DNA from: Treponema sp.
Lineage (GTDB): Bacteria; Spirochaetota; Spirochaetia; Treponematales; Treponemataceae
NCBI GenBank assembly: GCA_017551705.1
Contig: JAFZLA010000097.1
Coordinates: forward strand, 1 to 34,182
Direction of reading: 5' to 3'
DNA: 34,182 bases
Below, one piece after another: positions 16,742 through 24,633 of the stretch. Position 1 is the stretch's first letter. The number at the start of each line of letters is the position of its first letter. The translations under genes were made by a program, and so were the position numbers. Below the pieces are notes generated by a model. It worked only from the letters and a program-made list of their open reading frames with translations. It made no database searches and was not told the DNA's origin.

Positions 16742-17608
16742 ATGGGATTGCTTAGCATCGCCAACGGCAAAAGGACCGGCTTGTCCGGAACCGCAGCCGA
16801 AGGCGCTTCAGAATTAACTTTTCAACAATGGGCAAAGCAAAACGGCTTTGAGCGCTGCGGCGTCTTCCGTTCAAAAAACGGCTTGATGCTGCTTGAATGC
16901 GCCAACGGCATGGACGCCCAAAGCGTTTTCAGTTCCATCTCGACAAGGGACTTTTGGAACGGCTCAGTCCGTTCCGACACATGGATAACCCTCGACGTCG
17001 AAAGCCCAAACTTTTCCGCCTTCACTCAATTTTTAGGACCAGAAGCCAAAACAAAAGTCAAAGCCTTTAGAATCATAAAGATTTTAGACGGCGATGAAAT
17101 GCTGGTCTTTTTCCAATACTCTTTTGAAACGAGCGGTTTTGCGGCCGCAAAAGATTCGTTCAAGAGCGAGCTGCTGGAAGTTATTAGATGCCACAGACAA
17201 AGCCTCTTGTCAGAGCCCAACGAAAAATTGGTCAACGAGCTTTCCCAAAAAGGAAAAGTTCGTCTCTTTTTGATTTCGACAAAACGCGCTTTTGAAGACG
17301 CGATACAAAAAATCGAAGTTTGCGAGACCACCCTTCTCAACATTTTGATCAACACAGTCTTTGAGGAATTGTTTTACAAAACAAAAAAACTTTTCTCAAC
17401 GCCCGCCATGATTTATTCGGCCGACCCTGACGAAATAAAGGTCGCCGCCATAGTCAATTCAGAAATTGAAGACGAAATTCTTAAGGAACAACTTTCGCTT
17501 GAATTTGCGGACACAATCGGAGTCGACGCGGCAAAAAAAATCATTATCCTTACCGCGGGCTACTCCGACGACAACGAAGAAATTCTTGACTATCTCTTGA
17601 GAGGCTGA
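16742..17608 (+). CDS. Unrecognised 288-residue soluble protein of the Maf operon
   Basis: The gene starts two bases after the acidic protein stop and ends two bases before the next start, so it is surely co-transcribed. The protein has no signal peptide or membrane segment. The N-terminal half alternates strands (ERCGVFRSKNGLMLLEC, WITLDVESPNFSAFTQFLG) and the middle is helical (EPNEKLVNELSQKGKVRLFLIS). The C-terminal half has mixed strands and helices and ends in ILTAGYSDDNEEILDYLLRG. I see no catalytic motif and do not recognise a family. Given its position it may work with the acidic protein or the DUF115 proteins, but this is only inferred from the operon. Confidence 0.85.
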   Translation: MGLLSIANGKRTGLSGTAAEGASELTFQQWAKQNGFERCGVFRSKNGLMLLECANGMDAQSVFSSISTRDFWNGSVRSDTWITLDVESPNFSAFTQFLGPEAKTKVKAFRIIKILDGDEMLVFFQYSFETSGFAAAKDSFKSELLEVIRCHRQSLLSEPNEKLVNELSQKGKVRLFLISTKRAFEDAIQKIEVCETTLLNILINTVFEELFYKTKKLFSTPAMIYSADPDEIKVAAIVNSEIEDEILKEQLSLEFADTIGVDAAKKIIILTAGYSDDNEEILDYLLRG

Positions 17609-17610
17609 TT

Positions 17611-19101
17611 TTGGCCCTTGAGTTCTTCTTGGCAAAAAACTCATCAAAAAGCGCTAAGGCAAACGGAGTGGCGCTCCATTCCGCCTACAATCCACAAGTC
17701 GAAGGGGAACGTTTCGCGCAAAGCCTGCAATTGGATTTTAACCCCAAATGCATTGTCATTCTAGAAGGAGCCTTAAGCTATTGCGCTCCCTTCATAAAAA
17801 AAAGATTCCCTTTGGCAAAAGTCGGAACGATAAGATTTGTCCAAGACTTTTCACAGTTCGACAAAGAATGGGACTTTGCGCTTGCGTTAGACGACAAAGG
17901 TCTCTTTGACTATTTTGGAGAGGAAGCCTTGTTCCAAACTGCGTTCTTTGACTGGAAACCGTCCGCCGCCGCATGGCCGGAGCAAAACAAAAAGGCTTGG
18001 ACTCAAATAAAAGAGGCGACGCTAAAGGCAAAAACCGTCTTGGCCACAAGGGAATATTTTGGAAAGCGCTGGCTAAAAAACAAAGTGTCGTTCTTTAACC
18101 ATATCAACAAGGCCGCGATTATAAAACAAATCCAAAAGCCTGTCTTAATTTGCGCGTCAGGTCCAAGCCTGGAAGGCGCCTTGGAGTCGATAAAAAAGGC
18201 AAGGGACAAAATTTTTGTCTGCGCGCTTTCGTCGGCGGCAAGCGTTTTGGCGTGGAACAAAATCGAGCCGGACTTGGTTTTAAGCAGCGACGGCGGCTGG
18301 TGGGCCAAAAAGCATCTGGCCCCATTGCGGACAGTCTTTAAAAGCGTTCCCTTGGCGTTGGAAGCGGAAAGCGCCTGCCCTGCTATTTTGTTGCGCCAAA
18401 AACAAATTCTTCCGCTTTGCTACGACGACGACTTTATAAGCCAAAGAGTTTTTGAGGCGCTTGGCGTCCAATGCGTCACGACCCGCCGGAACGGAACGGT
18501 AAGCGGAAGCGCGTTGGAACTTTTTTTATCGCTGTGCGAAAAAGAAATTTATTTTGCGGGCCTGGACTTGGCTCCGTCAAGCAAAAAAAGCCACGCGCTT
18601 CCAAACGTCTTGGAAACAGAAAGGGACGCCGCGGACTTTAGGCTTAGGACAAAAGCCACAAGGCAGGCGGCGTCTTCACTTGCTTCGGAAAGCCTAAAGA
18701 TTTACCAAGACTGGTTTGAGGCCTACGACCTAAAGGGACGAAGCGTTTACAGAATAAAAGGCCAAGAAGATTTTTCAAACACGCTTGGACAGATAAAAGA
18801 CATAGACGCCAAAGACTTTGAAAGCCGCCTGCAAAAAACAAACAATGACGACTGCGAACAAAAAGACTATTTTGAATTCAACGACGCCGCAAAGGGCATG
18901 GCGCAAAAGCAAAGGCAAAAAAAAATCAAAAATATTTTTTTGGAATGGACCAAAAGCGAAAGTTTTTGCCAAGAACTTTTTCCTGCGGACACAATAATGT
19001 TGAGGCGGGCCGCCCTTGAACAAGAAAAGCTTGAGCGAAAAAAAATCATAGAGCGCAAAAAAGCGGAGCTTGTCCAAAAACTTTTTGGAGGCCCAAAATG
19101 A
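17611..19101 (+). CDS. DUF115 (Maf/MptE-like) motility-associated glycosyltransferase-family protein, first copy
   Basis: A 496-residue protein with the DUF115 core: PVLICASGPSLEGALESIKK (177-196) carries the GPSL nucleotide-binding motif, and PDLVLSSDGGWW (220-231) is the later conserved acidic strand. DUF115 proteins include Maf, linked to nonulosonic-acid glycosylation of flagellin in Campylobacter, Aeromonas and Clostridium, and the archaeal pterin kinase MptE. The region before the core has VILEGALSYCAPFIKKRFP, a weak version of the Maf N-terminal fold, and the C-terminus is a charged helix. The start is a TTG at 17611: GAGAGG lies six bases upstream and no ATG is available nearby. Its stop overlaps the next start in ATGA. 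Confidence 0.85.
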   Translation: MALEFFLAKNSSKSAKANGVALHSAYNPQVEGERFAQSLQLDFNPKCIVILEGALSYCAPFIKKRFPLAKVGTIRFVQDFSQFDKEWDFALALDDKGLFDYFGEEALFQTAFFDWKPSAAAWPEQNKKAWTQIKEATLKAKTVLATREYFGKRWLKNKVSFFNHINKAAIIKQIQKPVLICASGPSLEGALESIKKARDKIFVCALSSAASVLAWNKIEPDLVLSSDGGWWAKKHLAPLRTVFKSVPLALEAESACPAILLRQKQILPLCYDDDFISQRVFEALGVQCVTTRRNGTVSGSALELFLSLCEKEIYFAGLDLAPSSKKSHALPNVLETERDAADFRLRTKATRQAASSLASESLKIYQDWFEAYDLKGRSVYRIKGQEDFSNTLGQIKDIDAKDFESRLQKTNNDDCEQKDYFEFNDAAKGMAQKQRQKKIKNIFLEWTKSESFCQELFPADTIMLRRAALEQEKLERKKIIERKKAELVQKLFGGPK

Positions 19102-20627
19102 GCGGACTCTACAAAGAAATCGTCCAATCCAAAAACGGCCTTGCGCTTCCAATCTACGCGTCCGGTCGGGCGGCCCACTCCAAATACGATCCGGAGCGCG
19201 AAGCCCAAGCCTTTGGTCAGGAAACAAACGGATCCTCATTTTTTGTTGTTATCGGAGCGGCAGGCGGCTACCACATAAAGTCCTTGCTGAAAAACAATCC
19301 AAATTGCGCGGTCCTTGCCATTGAAAAGACGCAGGAAGACTTGGACTATCTTTTGCAAAAGATTCCCTGTCTTGCCCAACTTTCAAAAGAGCCAAACATA
19401 ACCTTTTGCGCGGCCGACGCGCAAGGCCTTATAGAAAGGACGCTCGAGCAAAAATATTTCCCCGCCCATTACGGCGCCATAAGCATTCTTTCCTTGCGCT
19501 CTTGGGTTCAAGAAGCGCCGGAGAACTTTGAAAAGATTCTTGCGCGAACAAAAAACGCGCTCAAAGAAATCAGCGCGGACTATTCTGTCCAAGCGCGTTT
19601 TGGCCGCCTGTGGACAAAAAATATTTTTTGCAATTTGCGCGCCTTAAAAAAAATCCAACAAAGCGGCCAAAACCCTGTCGAACTAACCCCAAGCGTCTTG
19701 CAAAAAACGGCGGCGGTCATAGCGGCGGGCCCCAGCCTTGACCAAAGCGCAAAGGAAATCCAACAAAACCGCGACAAGTATTTTGTAATCGCCACCGACA
19801 CCGCGCTTAAAATTTTTGGCCGCAAAAAAATTAAGGTTGACGCGGTTGTCTCAATCGACGCGCAATACTTGAGCGCAGAGCATTTTAACGCCGCCGCTTG
19901 CAAGGACACAATTTTTGTCTTGGACTTGTCCGCAAATCCTTCAATCGCAAATTACGCGCTGGATAAAGGGGCCAAAATCATTTTTTCAAATTCCGGCCAT
20001 CCCTTGATTAACTTTGCTTCCGGTTTTTGCAAAAATCCATTTTTAAGGCTAGAGTCCGGCGGCGGAACGGTTGCAATTTGCGCGGCCGACTTTGCCAAAA
20101 AATGCGGATTCAAGAACATAAAAATATTCGGCGCGGACTTTGGCTACTCTCAAGGAAAGCCCTACGCAAAAGGCAGCTACCTGGACGACCTGTACCAAGC
20201 CGCGCAAACAAGGGCGCAAAACGCCGAATCCGCCTTTGTCCGCCTTATGTTCAGGACGGAATTGGACAAAAACGGCCGCGGCTTTTTACAAAGCCCGACC
20301 CTTTTGCGCTACCAAGAGACAATGGAGGCCTTTTTGGGCAAGTGGGAATGGAAGGACTTTGTCTACGAATCTACCATTCCGTCGGACTGCCCAAAAAAGG
20401 CGCTAGAAACCAATTCCTTTGACTTTGACGCCTTCAAGGCGGCCCTCGCTTCGACAGCCCAAAAGCTTGAAAAAACGGACCAGCTTGTCCCCGACGAAAG
20501 CCTAGTCCTCCCAGAAATGGCCTATTGGCGGTCTCAAGCCGACAAAAACGCCTCGAAAAAAAATTCAATAAAAGAGATAAAAAAACTTGCGCTCAAAAGC
20601 ATTCTATTGTATAATGAATTGATATGA
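19098..20627 (+). CDS. DUF115 (Maf/MptE-like) motility-associated glycosyltransferase-family protein, second copy
   Basis: A 509-residue relative of the preceding gene. The N-terminus has a glycine-rich VVIGAAGGYHIKSLL (50-64), as in the Maf N-terminal domain. The DUF115 core has AAVIAAGPSLDQ (205-216), FVIATDTALK (229-238) and VDAVVSIDAQYL (247-258), and later LESGGGTVAICAADFAKKCGFKNIKIFGADFGYS, the conserved end of the domain. The family is thought to transfer sugars such as pseudaminic or legionaminic acid to flagellin; the sugar and target here are unknown. The start overlaps the upstream stop (ATGA) and the stop overlaps the next start, also ATGA. No nonulosonic-acid synthesis genes are in the window. 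Confidence 0.87.
   Translation: MSGLYKEIVQSKNGLALPIYASGRAAHSKYDPEREAQAFGQETNGSSFFVVIGAAGGYHIKSLLKNNPNCAVLAIEKTQEDLDYLLQKIPCLAQLSKEPNITFCAADAQGLIERTLEQKYFPAHYGAISILSLRSWVQEAPENFEKILARTKNALKEISADYSVQARFGRLWTKNIFCNLRALKKIQQSGQNPVELTPSVLQKTAAVIAAGPSLDQSAKEIQQNRDKYFVIATDTALKIFGRKKIKVDAVVSIDAQYLSAEHFNAAACKDTIFVLDLSANPSIANYALDKGAKIIFSNSGHPLINFASGFCKNPFLRLESGGGTVAICAADFAKKCGFKNIKIFGADFGYSQGKPYAKGSYLDDLYQAAQTRAQNAESAFVRLMFRTELDKNGRGFLQSPTLLRYQETMEAFLGKWEWKDFVYESTIPSDCPKKALETNSFDFDAFKAALASTAQKLEKTDQLVPDESLVLPEMAYWRSQADKNASKKNSIKEIKKLALKSILLYNELI
20587..20615 (+). promoter_or_regulatory. Possible internal promoter before the GGDEF-like gene
   Basis: TTGCGC (20587-20592), 17 bases and a perfect TATAAT (20610-20615), inside the end of the second DUF115 gene. 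The predicted start is near 20622, two bases before the ATG at 20624, which has no Shine-Dalgarno sequence. It would let the last gene be expressed apart from the operon. Confidence 0.4.
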
Positions 20628-21964
20628 AAAAGAGGGGAATTTCAATCGCGGCGTTCGCCATCGCGGGCGTCTTTATCGCAACCGCAATTGTTTTTTCAAT
20701 TTGCGTTTATTCAGACTACAATTCCGGACTAAAAGCCGCCGGAGCTAAATTCGAAAAATTGTCTTCGCGAACAGCCGAAGCCAGCGAAATCTATCCAAGC
20801 GGCTCCAAGGAATTTATAAACCTTTTCAATTCGGCCGTCGGCGCGCCCGAGATTTACGAGTCAATCAACCTTAAAATCAACGGCAAAGACGTTTACGTTT
20901 ATCCGATGGAAAGCGACCGTTCCGCTTCGGCCTTTGTAAAGACCTTCAGCACCCGCATCGTTGGAGGCGACGGCGCCGACATTCGACTAGACGCCAACAT
21001 CCACACAGTGTCTTCTTCGCTTATTTATTACAGGGCAAAAATCGCCTTCATCGTAATTCTTGCGGGAACCCTGCTCTGCTGCATTCTCTTGCTTACGCTT
21101 TACTTGGGCGAAACAGTTCAAGAAGACGAAGTCGAATTCAAGAAAACAAAAGTCGAAGATGAATTTGGCGAATCTCTTATGGACGAAGAAGAATCCGAAT
21201 CATACACGGATGACCAAGCGGCCCAGACCGAGGAAGAATCCGCTCCGCAAAATGAGATGCAAGCCCAAGAAAAAACGGAAGCGCCAAAAGAAGCCGCTCC
21301 TTCGGAACCCGAACAAAAGCAAGAAGAAAAGGTTGACTACAATCCGCTTGAAAACGCCTACGCCGACCAAAAGGCCCAAGACCAAGACATTCAAAAGCCG
21401 GTCGACAGCGCGCCGCTTCCCCTTCCCGGCTCCGAGCAAGGCTTGTTCTCGCCTGCCAGCGGTTTTGGCTGGGAATCATATTTGAACACCCGCTTGGAAT
21501 CAGAATTGGTTCGCGCCGCGTCAAGCGAACAAGATTTGGCGCTAGCCATAATCAAGATTCCTGGAATGACAAAAGAATCGGACTACTACGGAAACGTTTG
21601 CCAGACTTTGCAAAACTTTTTCCAATTCAAAGACTTTATTTTTGAATGCAAAGACGACGGCTTTGCGGCGATCATGCAACACTCTGACGTTGACACCGCC
21701 ATGCAAAACGCAGAGGTTTTGCATTCAGACATCGTAAGTGCCTTGAAGGCCGCCGGCCAGAGCGCAAAGCCCTTGATCGGCATTTCAAGCCGCTCGCTAA
21801 GATTGATTTCGGCGGAGCGCCTAAAGAACGAAGCGGAACAAGCTTTGGTTCACGCGGCAGACGATCCTAACAGCCCAATCATCGCTTTTAGAGTCAATCC
21901 AGAAAAATACAGAAAGTATATTGGCGGACAAAGCGAAGAAGAAGAGGCGCCAAAAGAAGCCTAA
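20624..21964 (+). CDS. Two-pass membrane protein with acidic linker and degenerate GGDEF-like domain
   Basis: A 446-residue inner-membrane protein. Membrane segments at about 5-29 and 138-161 enclose a periplasmic domain of about 108 residues. A very acidic, glutamine-rich linker (about 165-265) leads to a C-terminal domain (about 280-432). That domain follows the diguanylate cyclase fold pattern: YLNTRLESELVRAASSEQDLALAIIKI, YGNVCQTLQNFF, then CKDDGF (342-347) where GGDEF should be, and GISSRSLRLISAERLKNEAEQALVHAADDPNSPIIAF, which mirrors the end of GGDEF domains. The GGDEF signature and the RxxD inhibitory site are missing, so catalysis is unlikely; a sensing or binding role is inferred. 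The gene overlaps the DUF115 gene by ATGA. Confidence 0.85.
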   Translation: MKKRGISIAAFAIAGVFIATAIVFSICVYSDYNSGLKAAGAKFEKLSSRTAEASEIYPSGSKEFINLFNSAVGAPEIYESINLKINGKDVYVYPMESDRSASAFVKTFSTRIVGGDGADIRLDANIHTVSSSLIYYRAKIAFIVILAGTLLCCILLLTLYLGETVQEDEVEFKKTKVEDEFGESLMDEEESESYTDDQAAQTEEESAPQNEMQAQEKTEAPKEAAPSEPEQKQEEKVDYNPLENAYADQKAQDQDIQKPVDSAPLPLPGSEQGLFSPASGFGWESYLNTRLESELVRAASSEQDLALAIIKIPGMTKESDYYGNVCQTLQNFFQFKDFIFECKDDGFAAIMQHSDVDTAMQNAEVLHSDIVSALKAAGQSAKPLIGISSRSLRLISAERLKNEAEQALVHAADDPNSPIIAFRVNPEKYRKYIGGQSEEEEAPKEA

Positions 21965-21989
21965 GGGCTTACAAAACAAAGCGTTTAAA

Positions 21990-22655
21990 TCATTCGTCTT
22001 CTTTAGGCGCGAGTTCCGGCTGTTCAAGCTCGGCCGGGATTTGCCCTTCGCTTTCGTCTGTGGGCGGATTAAGGCCTGCGTCGATTTTTTCTTCGAGCGT
22101 CTTGATTTTTTCTTCGTCAGGAAATTTTTCTTTTATAAGCGCCAATTGCTCAGACGCTTCAGCGTACTTTTCCAATGTGACAAGAACAATCGTGTAATTT
22201 ACAAGAACTTCGGAAGAATTTGGATTTGTCGAAATCAATTCCAAATAAAGGCGCTCGGATCTTTCAAAGTCATTTGACATTGCGTAAATGTAAGCCAAGC
22301 TTTCTTTTGCGCTAACATTATCCTTGTCTCTTTTTATTATTTCTTCATAGACTTGCGCCGCATTTTGCCAATCCTTTGCCAAAGCGTAACAACGGGCCGC
22401 CTTAAAGTACGCGGCGTTGTGAATTTCTCTGTTCGAAGAGGCCTTAATGTAATATTCCGCGGCTTTTGTGTAATTTTTGAGCTTAAAATACTCTTCGCCA
22501 ATGTTGTAATATTCAATGAAAATATTTCCAACTGCGACTTTTTTTTCGCCAGGAATTATGAAGCGCGTAGACTTGCAAGAAGCGAGGCAAAAAATAAAAA
22601 TCGCGAGCGCCGCAAACACACAATGCGGCGCAAAACTGGCGGAGCGCTTTGACAT
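21990..22655 (-). CDS. TPR-repeat lipoprotein
   Basis: The ATG at 22655 gives 221 residues; it shares one base with the upstream stop (TGATG) and has AAGG six bases before it. The signal peptide ends in CLASC with the lipidated cysteine at 27. The mature protein is a run of tetratricopeptide repeats, visible in YYNIGEEYFKLKNYTKAAEYYIKA, AAYFKAARCYALAKDWQNAAQVYEEII and AKESLAYIYAMSNDFERSERLYLELI, then an acidic proline-rich tail. TPR lipoproteins usually hold protein partners on the periplasmic side of a membrane; the partner is unknown. It is coupled to the uracil phosphoribosyltransferase-type gene and converges on the Maf operon with 25 bases between them. Confidence 0.88.
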   Translation of the reverse strand: MSKRSASFAPHCVFAALAIFIFCLASCKSTRFIIPGEKKVAVGNIFIEYYNIGEEYFKLKNYTKAAEYYIKASSNREIHNAAYFKAARCYALAKDWQNAAQVYEEIIKRDKDNVSAKESLAYIYAMSNDFERSERLYLELISTNPNSSEVLVNYTIVLVTLEKYAEASEQLALIKEKFPDEEKIKTLEEKIDAGLNPPTDESEGQIPAELEQPELAPKEDE

Positions 22656-23695
22656 CAAGCCTTGTCCAATACCATCGATTCAATCTCGGCAAGCTGCGAG
22701 TTGTACAAACCGTTGATGGTGCTGCCGTAATTGGCGATAAGACGGATGATATTGCGCGGGTTCTCCTTTTTGTCGCAGCCGTTGAGGCGGTCGCCGGCGT
22801 CGCCAAGGCCCGGCATGATGTAGGCGCTCTTGTTGAGAGCGGGATCCATCCACAAGGTGTAGCAAACGCAGTTCTCAAGCGCGCGGCTTATGCGGAGAGA
22901 GCCTTTGAGCGCCGAAATTATGTTGAAGAACTTGATTGAGCGGGGCTTTACGCCTTGGCTCTGCAAGTACTTTACGACAGTGACCAAAGATCCGCCAGTG
23001 GCGTTCATCGGGTCGGCAAAAATCAAGTCCTTTCCGTCCAGCTGCTCAAGGTTAAAGAAAGACTTCTTTAGGTCAAGGATGTACTGCATGTCGTTTTCGT
23101 GCTTGGTGTCGTCGCGGTTGATCTTAAAGAGCGCGAACGGCGTGACGTATCCATTTGAAGAATACTCTTCGATTTCTTTTGACATGATGATGCTGGGCAG
23201 CAAGGCTCCGCGCAACATTACGCACATGACAGAGTTTGAGATTTCCGAGTCAATGTCGGGAATCTTGTGCACGGCGTAGTTTTGAACGGGATTTGTTACC
23301 GGAGTTGAAGTTACGATATAATTCTTTTTGTCAGAGTGAGGCCCTGTGTACGCCAAGCGGAAAAGCATTTCGTAGGCGCGTTGGGTGTAGTAAACAAACT
23401 CGTGGTTGTCGGTCTTGATGTTGCGCAGCTTTGAAATTACATGGCTGGCCTCGGCGTGGCTTCCCTCCTCCGTCTCAAAAGAAAAAACTTTGATTGAAGG
23501 ATGCTTTTTAAGAATGTCCTGCATCACATGGCCCATTTTGTCAAACTGGGCGATTGTCTTTTCTTGGTCAAGAGGAACAAAAGACTTCATTGTCTCTTCG
23601 TACATCGCGGCCAAGTTCTTCAAGTCCTCTTGGTCGGTCGCGGTCAAGTAGCCGTCAAGGTCTTCGGCCTTAAGAATGATTTTGTCGTTCGCCAT
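22655..23695 (-). CDS. Uracil phosphoribosyltransferase-family protein
   Basis: UPRT converts uracil and PRPP to UMP in pyrimidine salvage. The 346 residues include a family core from about residue 80: an RGALL segment ([16 protein letters not shown], 157-171) in place of VPILRAG, the PRPP loop DPMNATGGS (228-236, family DPMLATGGS), and [15 protein letters not shown] (292-306, family [12 protein letters not shown]). Usual bacterial UPRT is about 208 residues, so there is an extra N-terminal region of roughly 75 residues and a longer C-terminal tail. It may be a UPRT or a related phosphoribosyltransferase. The ATG at 23695 has a strong AGGAGG. The TPR lipoprotein start overlaps its stop. Confidence 0.85.
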   Translation of the reverse strand: MANDKIILKAEDLDGYLTATDQEDLKNLAAMYEETMKSFVPLDQEKTIAQFDKMGHVMQDILKKHPSIKVFSFETEEGSHAEASHVISKLRNIKTDNHEFVYYTQRAYEMLFRLAYTGPHSDKKNYIVTSTPVTNPVQNYAVHKIPDIDSEISNSVMCVMLRGALLPSIIMSKEIEEYSSNGYVTPFALFKINRDDTKHENDMQYILDLKKSFFNLEQLDGKDLIFADPMNATGGSLVTVVKYLQSQGVKPRSIKFFNIISALKGSLRISRALENCVCYTLWMDPALNKSAYIMPGLGDAGDRLNGCDKKENPRNIIRLIANYGSTINGLYNSQLAEIESMVLDKA

Positions 23696-23709
23696 TTTTT
23701 GTTCCTCCT

Positions 23710-24633
23710 TTATCGAATTCCAAGCATATTTTGCATTTGCGAAAGCGAAACTTGCACTCCTTTAACGGAAAGATGGTTTGAATCGCTTGTAGTAACCTTT
23801 GCCTCTGTCATCAAAAGGGCCACCTTTAGGAAGGCGACGGCCTTTGGAATCAGGTTCTCCTTTGAGAACTCCATGTCCAAGTCAACGGAATATTTTCCGG
23901 AAGGAAGTTTTGTAAACTCGCCCTCGATAAAGTTCAACTGGAAGATTGAGCTAGAAAGGCTTGTTCCCAAAAGGTTTGTGATAAAAGAAAGAGGCTTGCT
24001 CATGTAAAGGCGCACAGTGTTTACGCTGGAATCGCCGACAAACTTGTAGACCTCGCTCTGCTTCCATTCCACGTTGTTGGAATTGCTGGAACTGCTGGTC
24101 AAAATGTCAGAGATGATTTGCGAGTTGGCCTCCCTGTCATACTTTTCCAACTGGGGCGTGATGTCCGTGGCTATCAAAATCAAGTCGCTTCCAGGATTGC
24201 AAAGCTGCATTCCCGACTGCTTTTCGGTGTACACTTGATAAAGGCCGGCCGTGTTCACATTCTGGATTTTTTTTGTAAAGTATTCGGTTGAAGAAAGAGC
24301 CAGCTTTGAGGCTGTTGAAACGGTTCCGTCGCAAGCGATTTGGATTCTATTCTTGTTGGAAGCCGAGCCCAAGCCGATGTAAACTCTGTCGATGCTGTCG
24401 GTTACGTTTTTGATGTACTTGTCCGAAATGTCGGAGCCGATCATTTTTTTAAGCAGGCTGTTGGTCAACTCGCTGTGAACGCCGACCGGAACGCTCATAT
24501 AAACCAAAGAGTCCGAGTTCAAAGTATCAAAAGCGTTAACCTTGACTCTGGATCCCATAACAGAGGCGCAAGAGCCAAAGGCAAAAAGCGCGGCAGCGGC
24601 GGCAAGCGCCAATAATACGTTAGTTCTTTTCAA
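23710..24633 (-). CDS. Lipoprotein of unknown function
   Basis: A 307-residue lipoprotein: KR start, alanine-rich core and FGSC lipobox with Cys22. The mature part has no recognised motif; it is rich in Ser, Asn and Thr with alternating strands ([42 protein letters not shown]), as in a beta-rich envelope protein. The start is a TTG at 24633, with GGAG eight bases upstream, and it overlaps the end of ileS by 14 bases, so it is made from the same transcript. It is followed by the UPRT gene after 14 bases. No function can be assigned. Confidence 0.8.
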   Translation of the reverse strand: MKRTNVLLALAAAAALFAFGSCASVMGSRVKVNAFDTLNSDSLVYMSVPVGVHSELTNSLLKKMIGSDISDKYIKNVTDSIDRVYIGLGSASNKNRIQIACDGTVSTASKLALSSTEYFTKKIQNVNTAGLYQVYTEKQSGMQLCNPGSDLILIATDITPQLEKYDREANSQIISDILTSSSSNSNNVEWKQSEVYKFVGDSSVNTVRLYMSKPLSFITNLLGTSLSSSIFQLNFIEGEFTKLPSGKYSVDLDMEFSKENLIPKAVAFLKVALLMTEAKVTTSDSNHLSVKGVQVSLSQMQNMLGIR

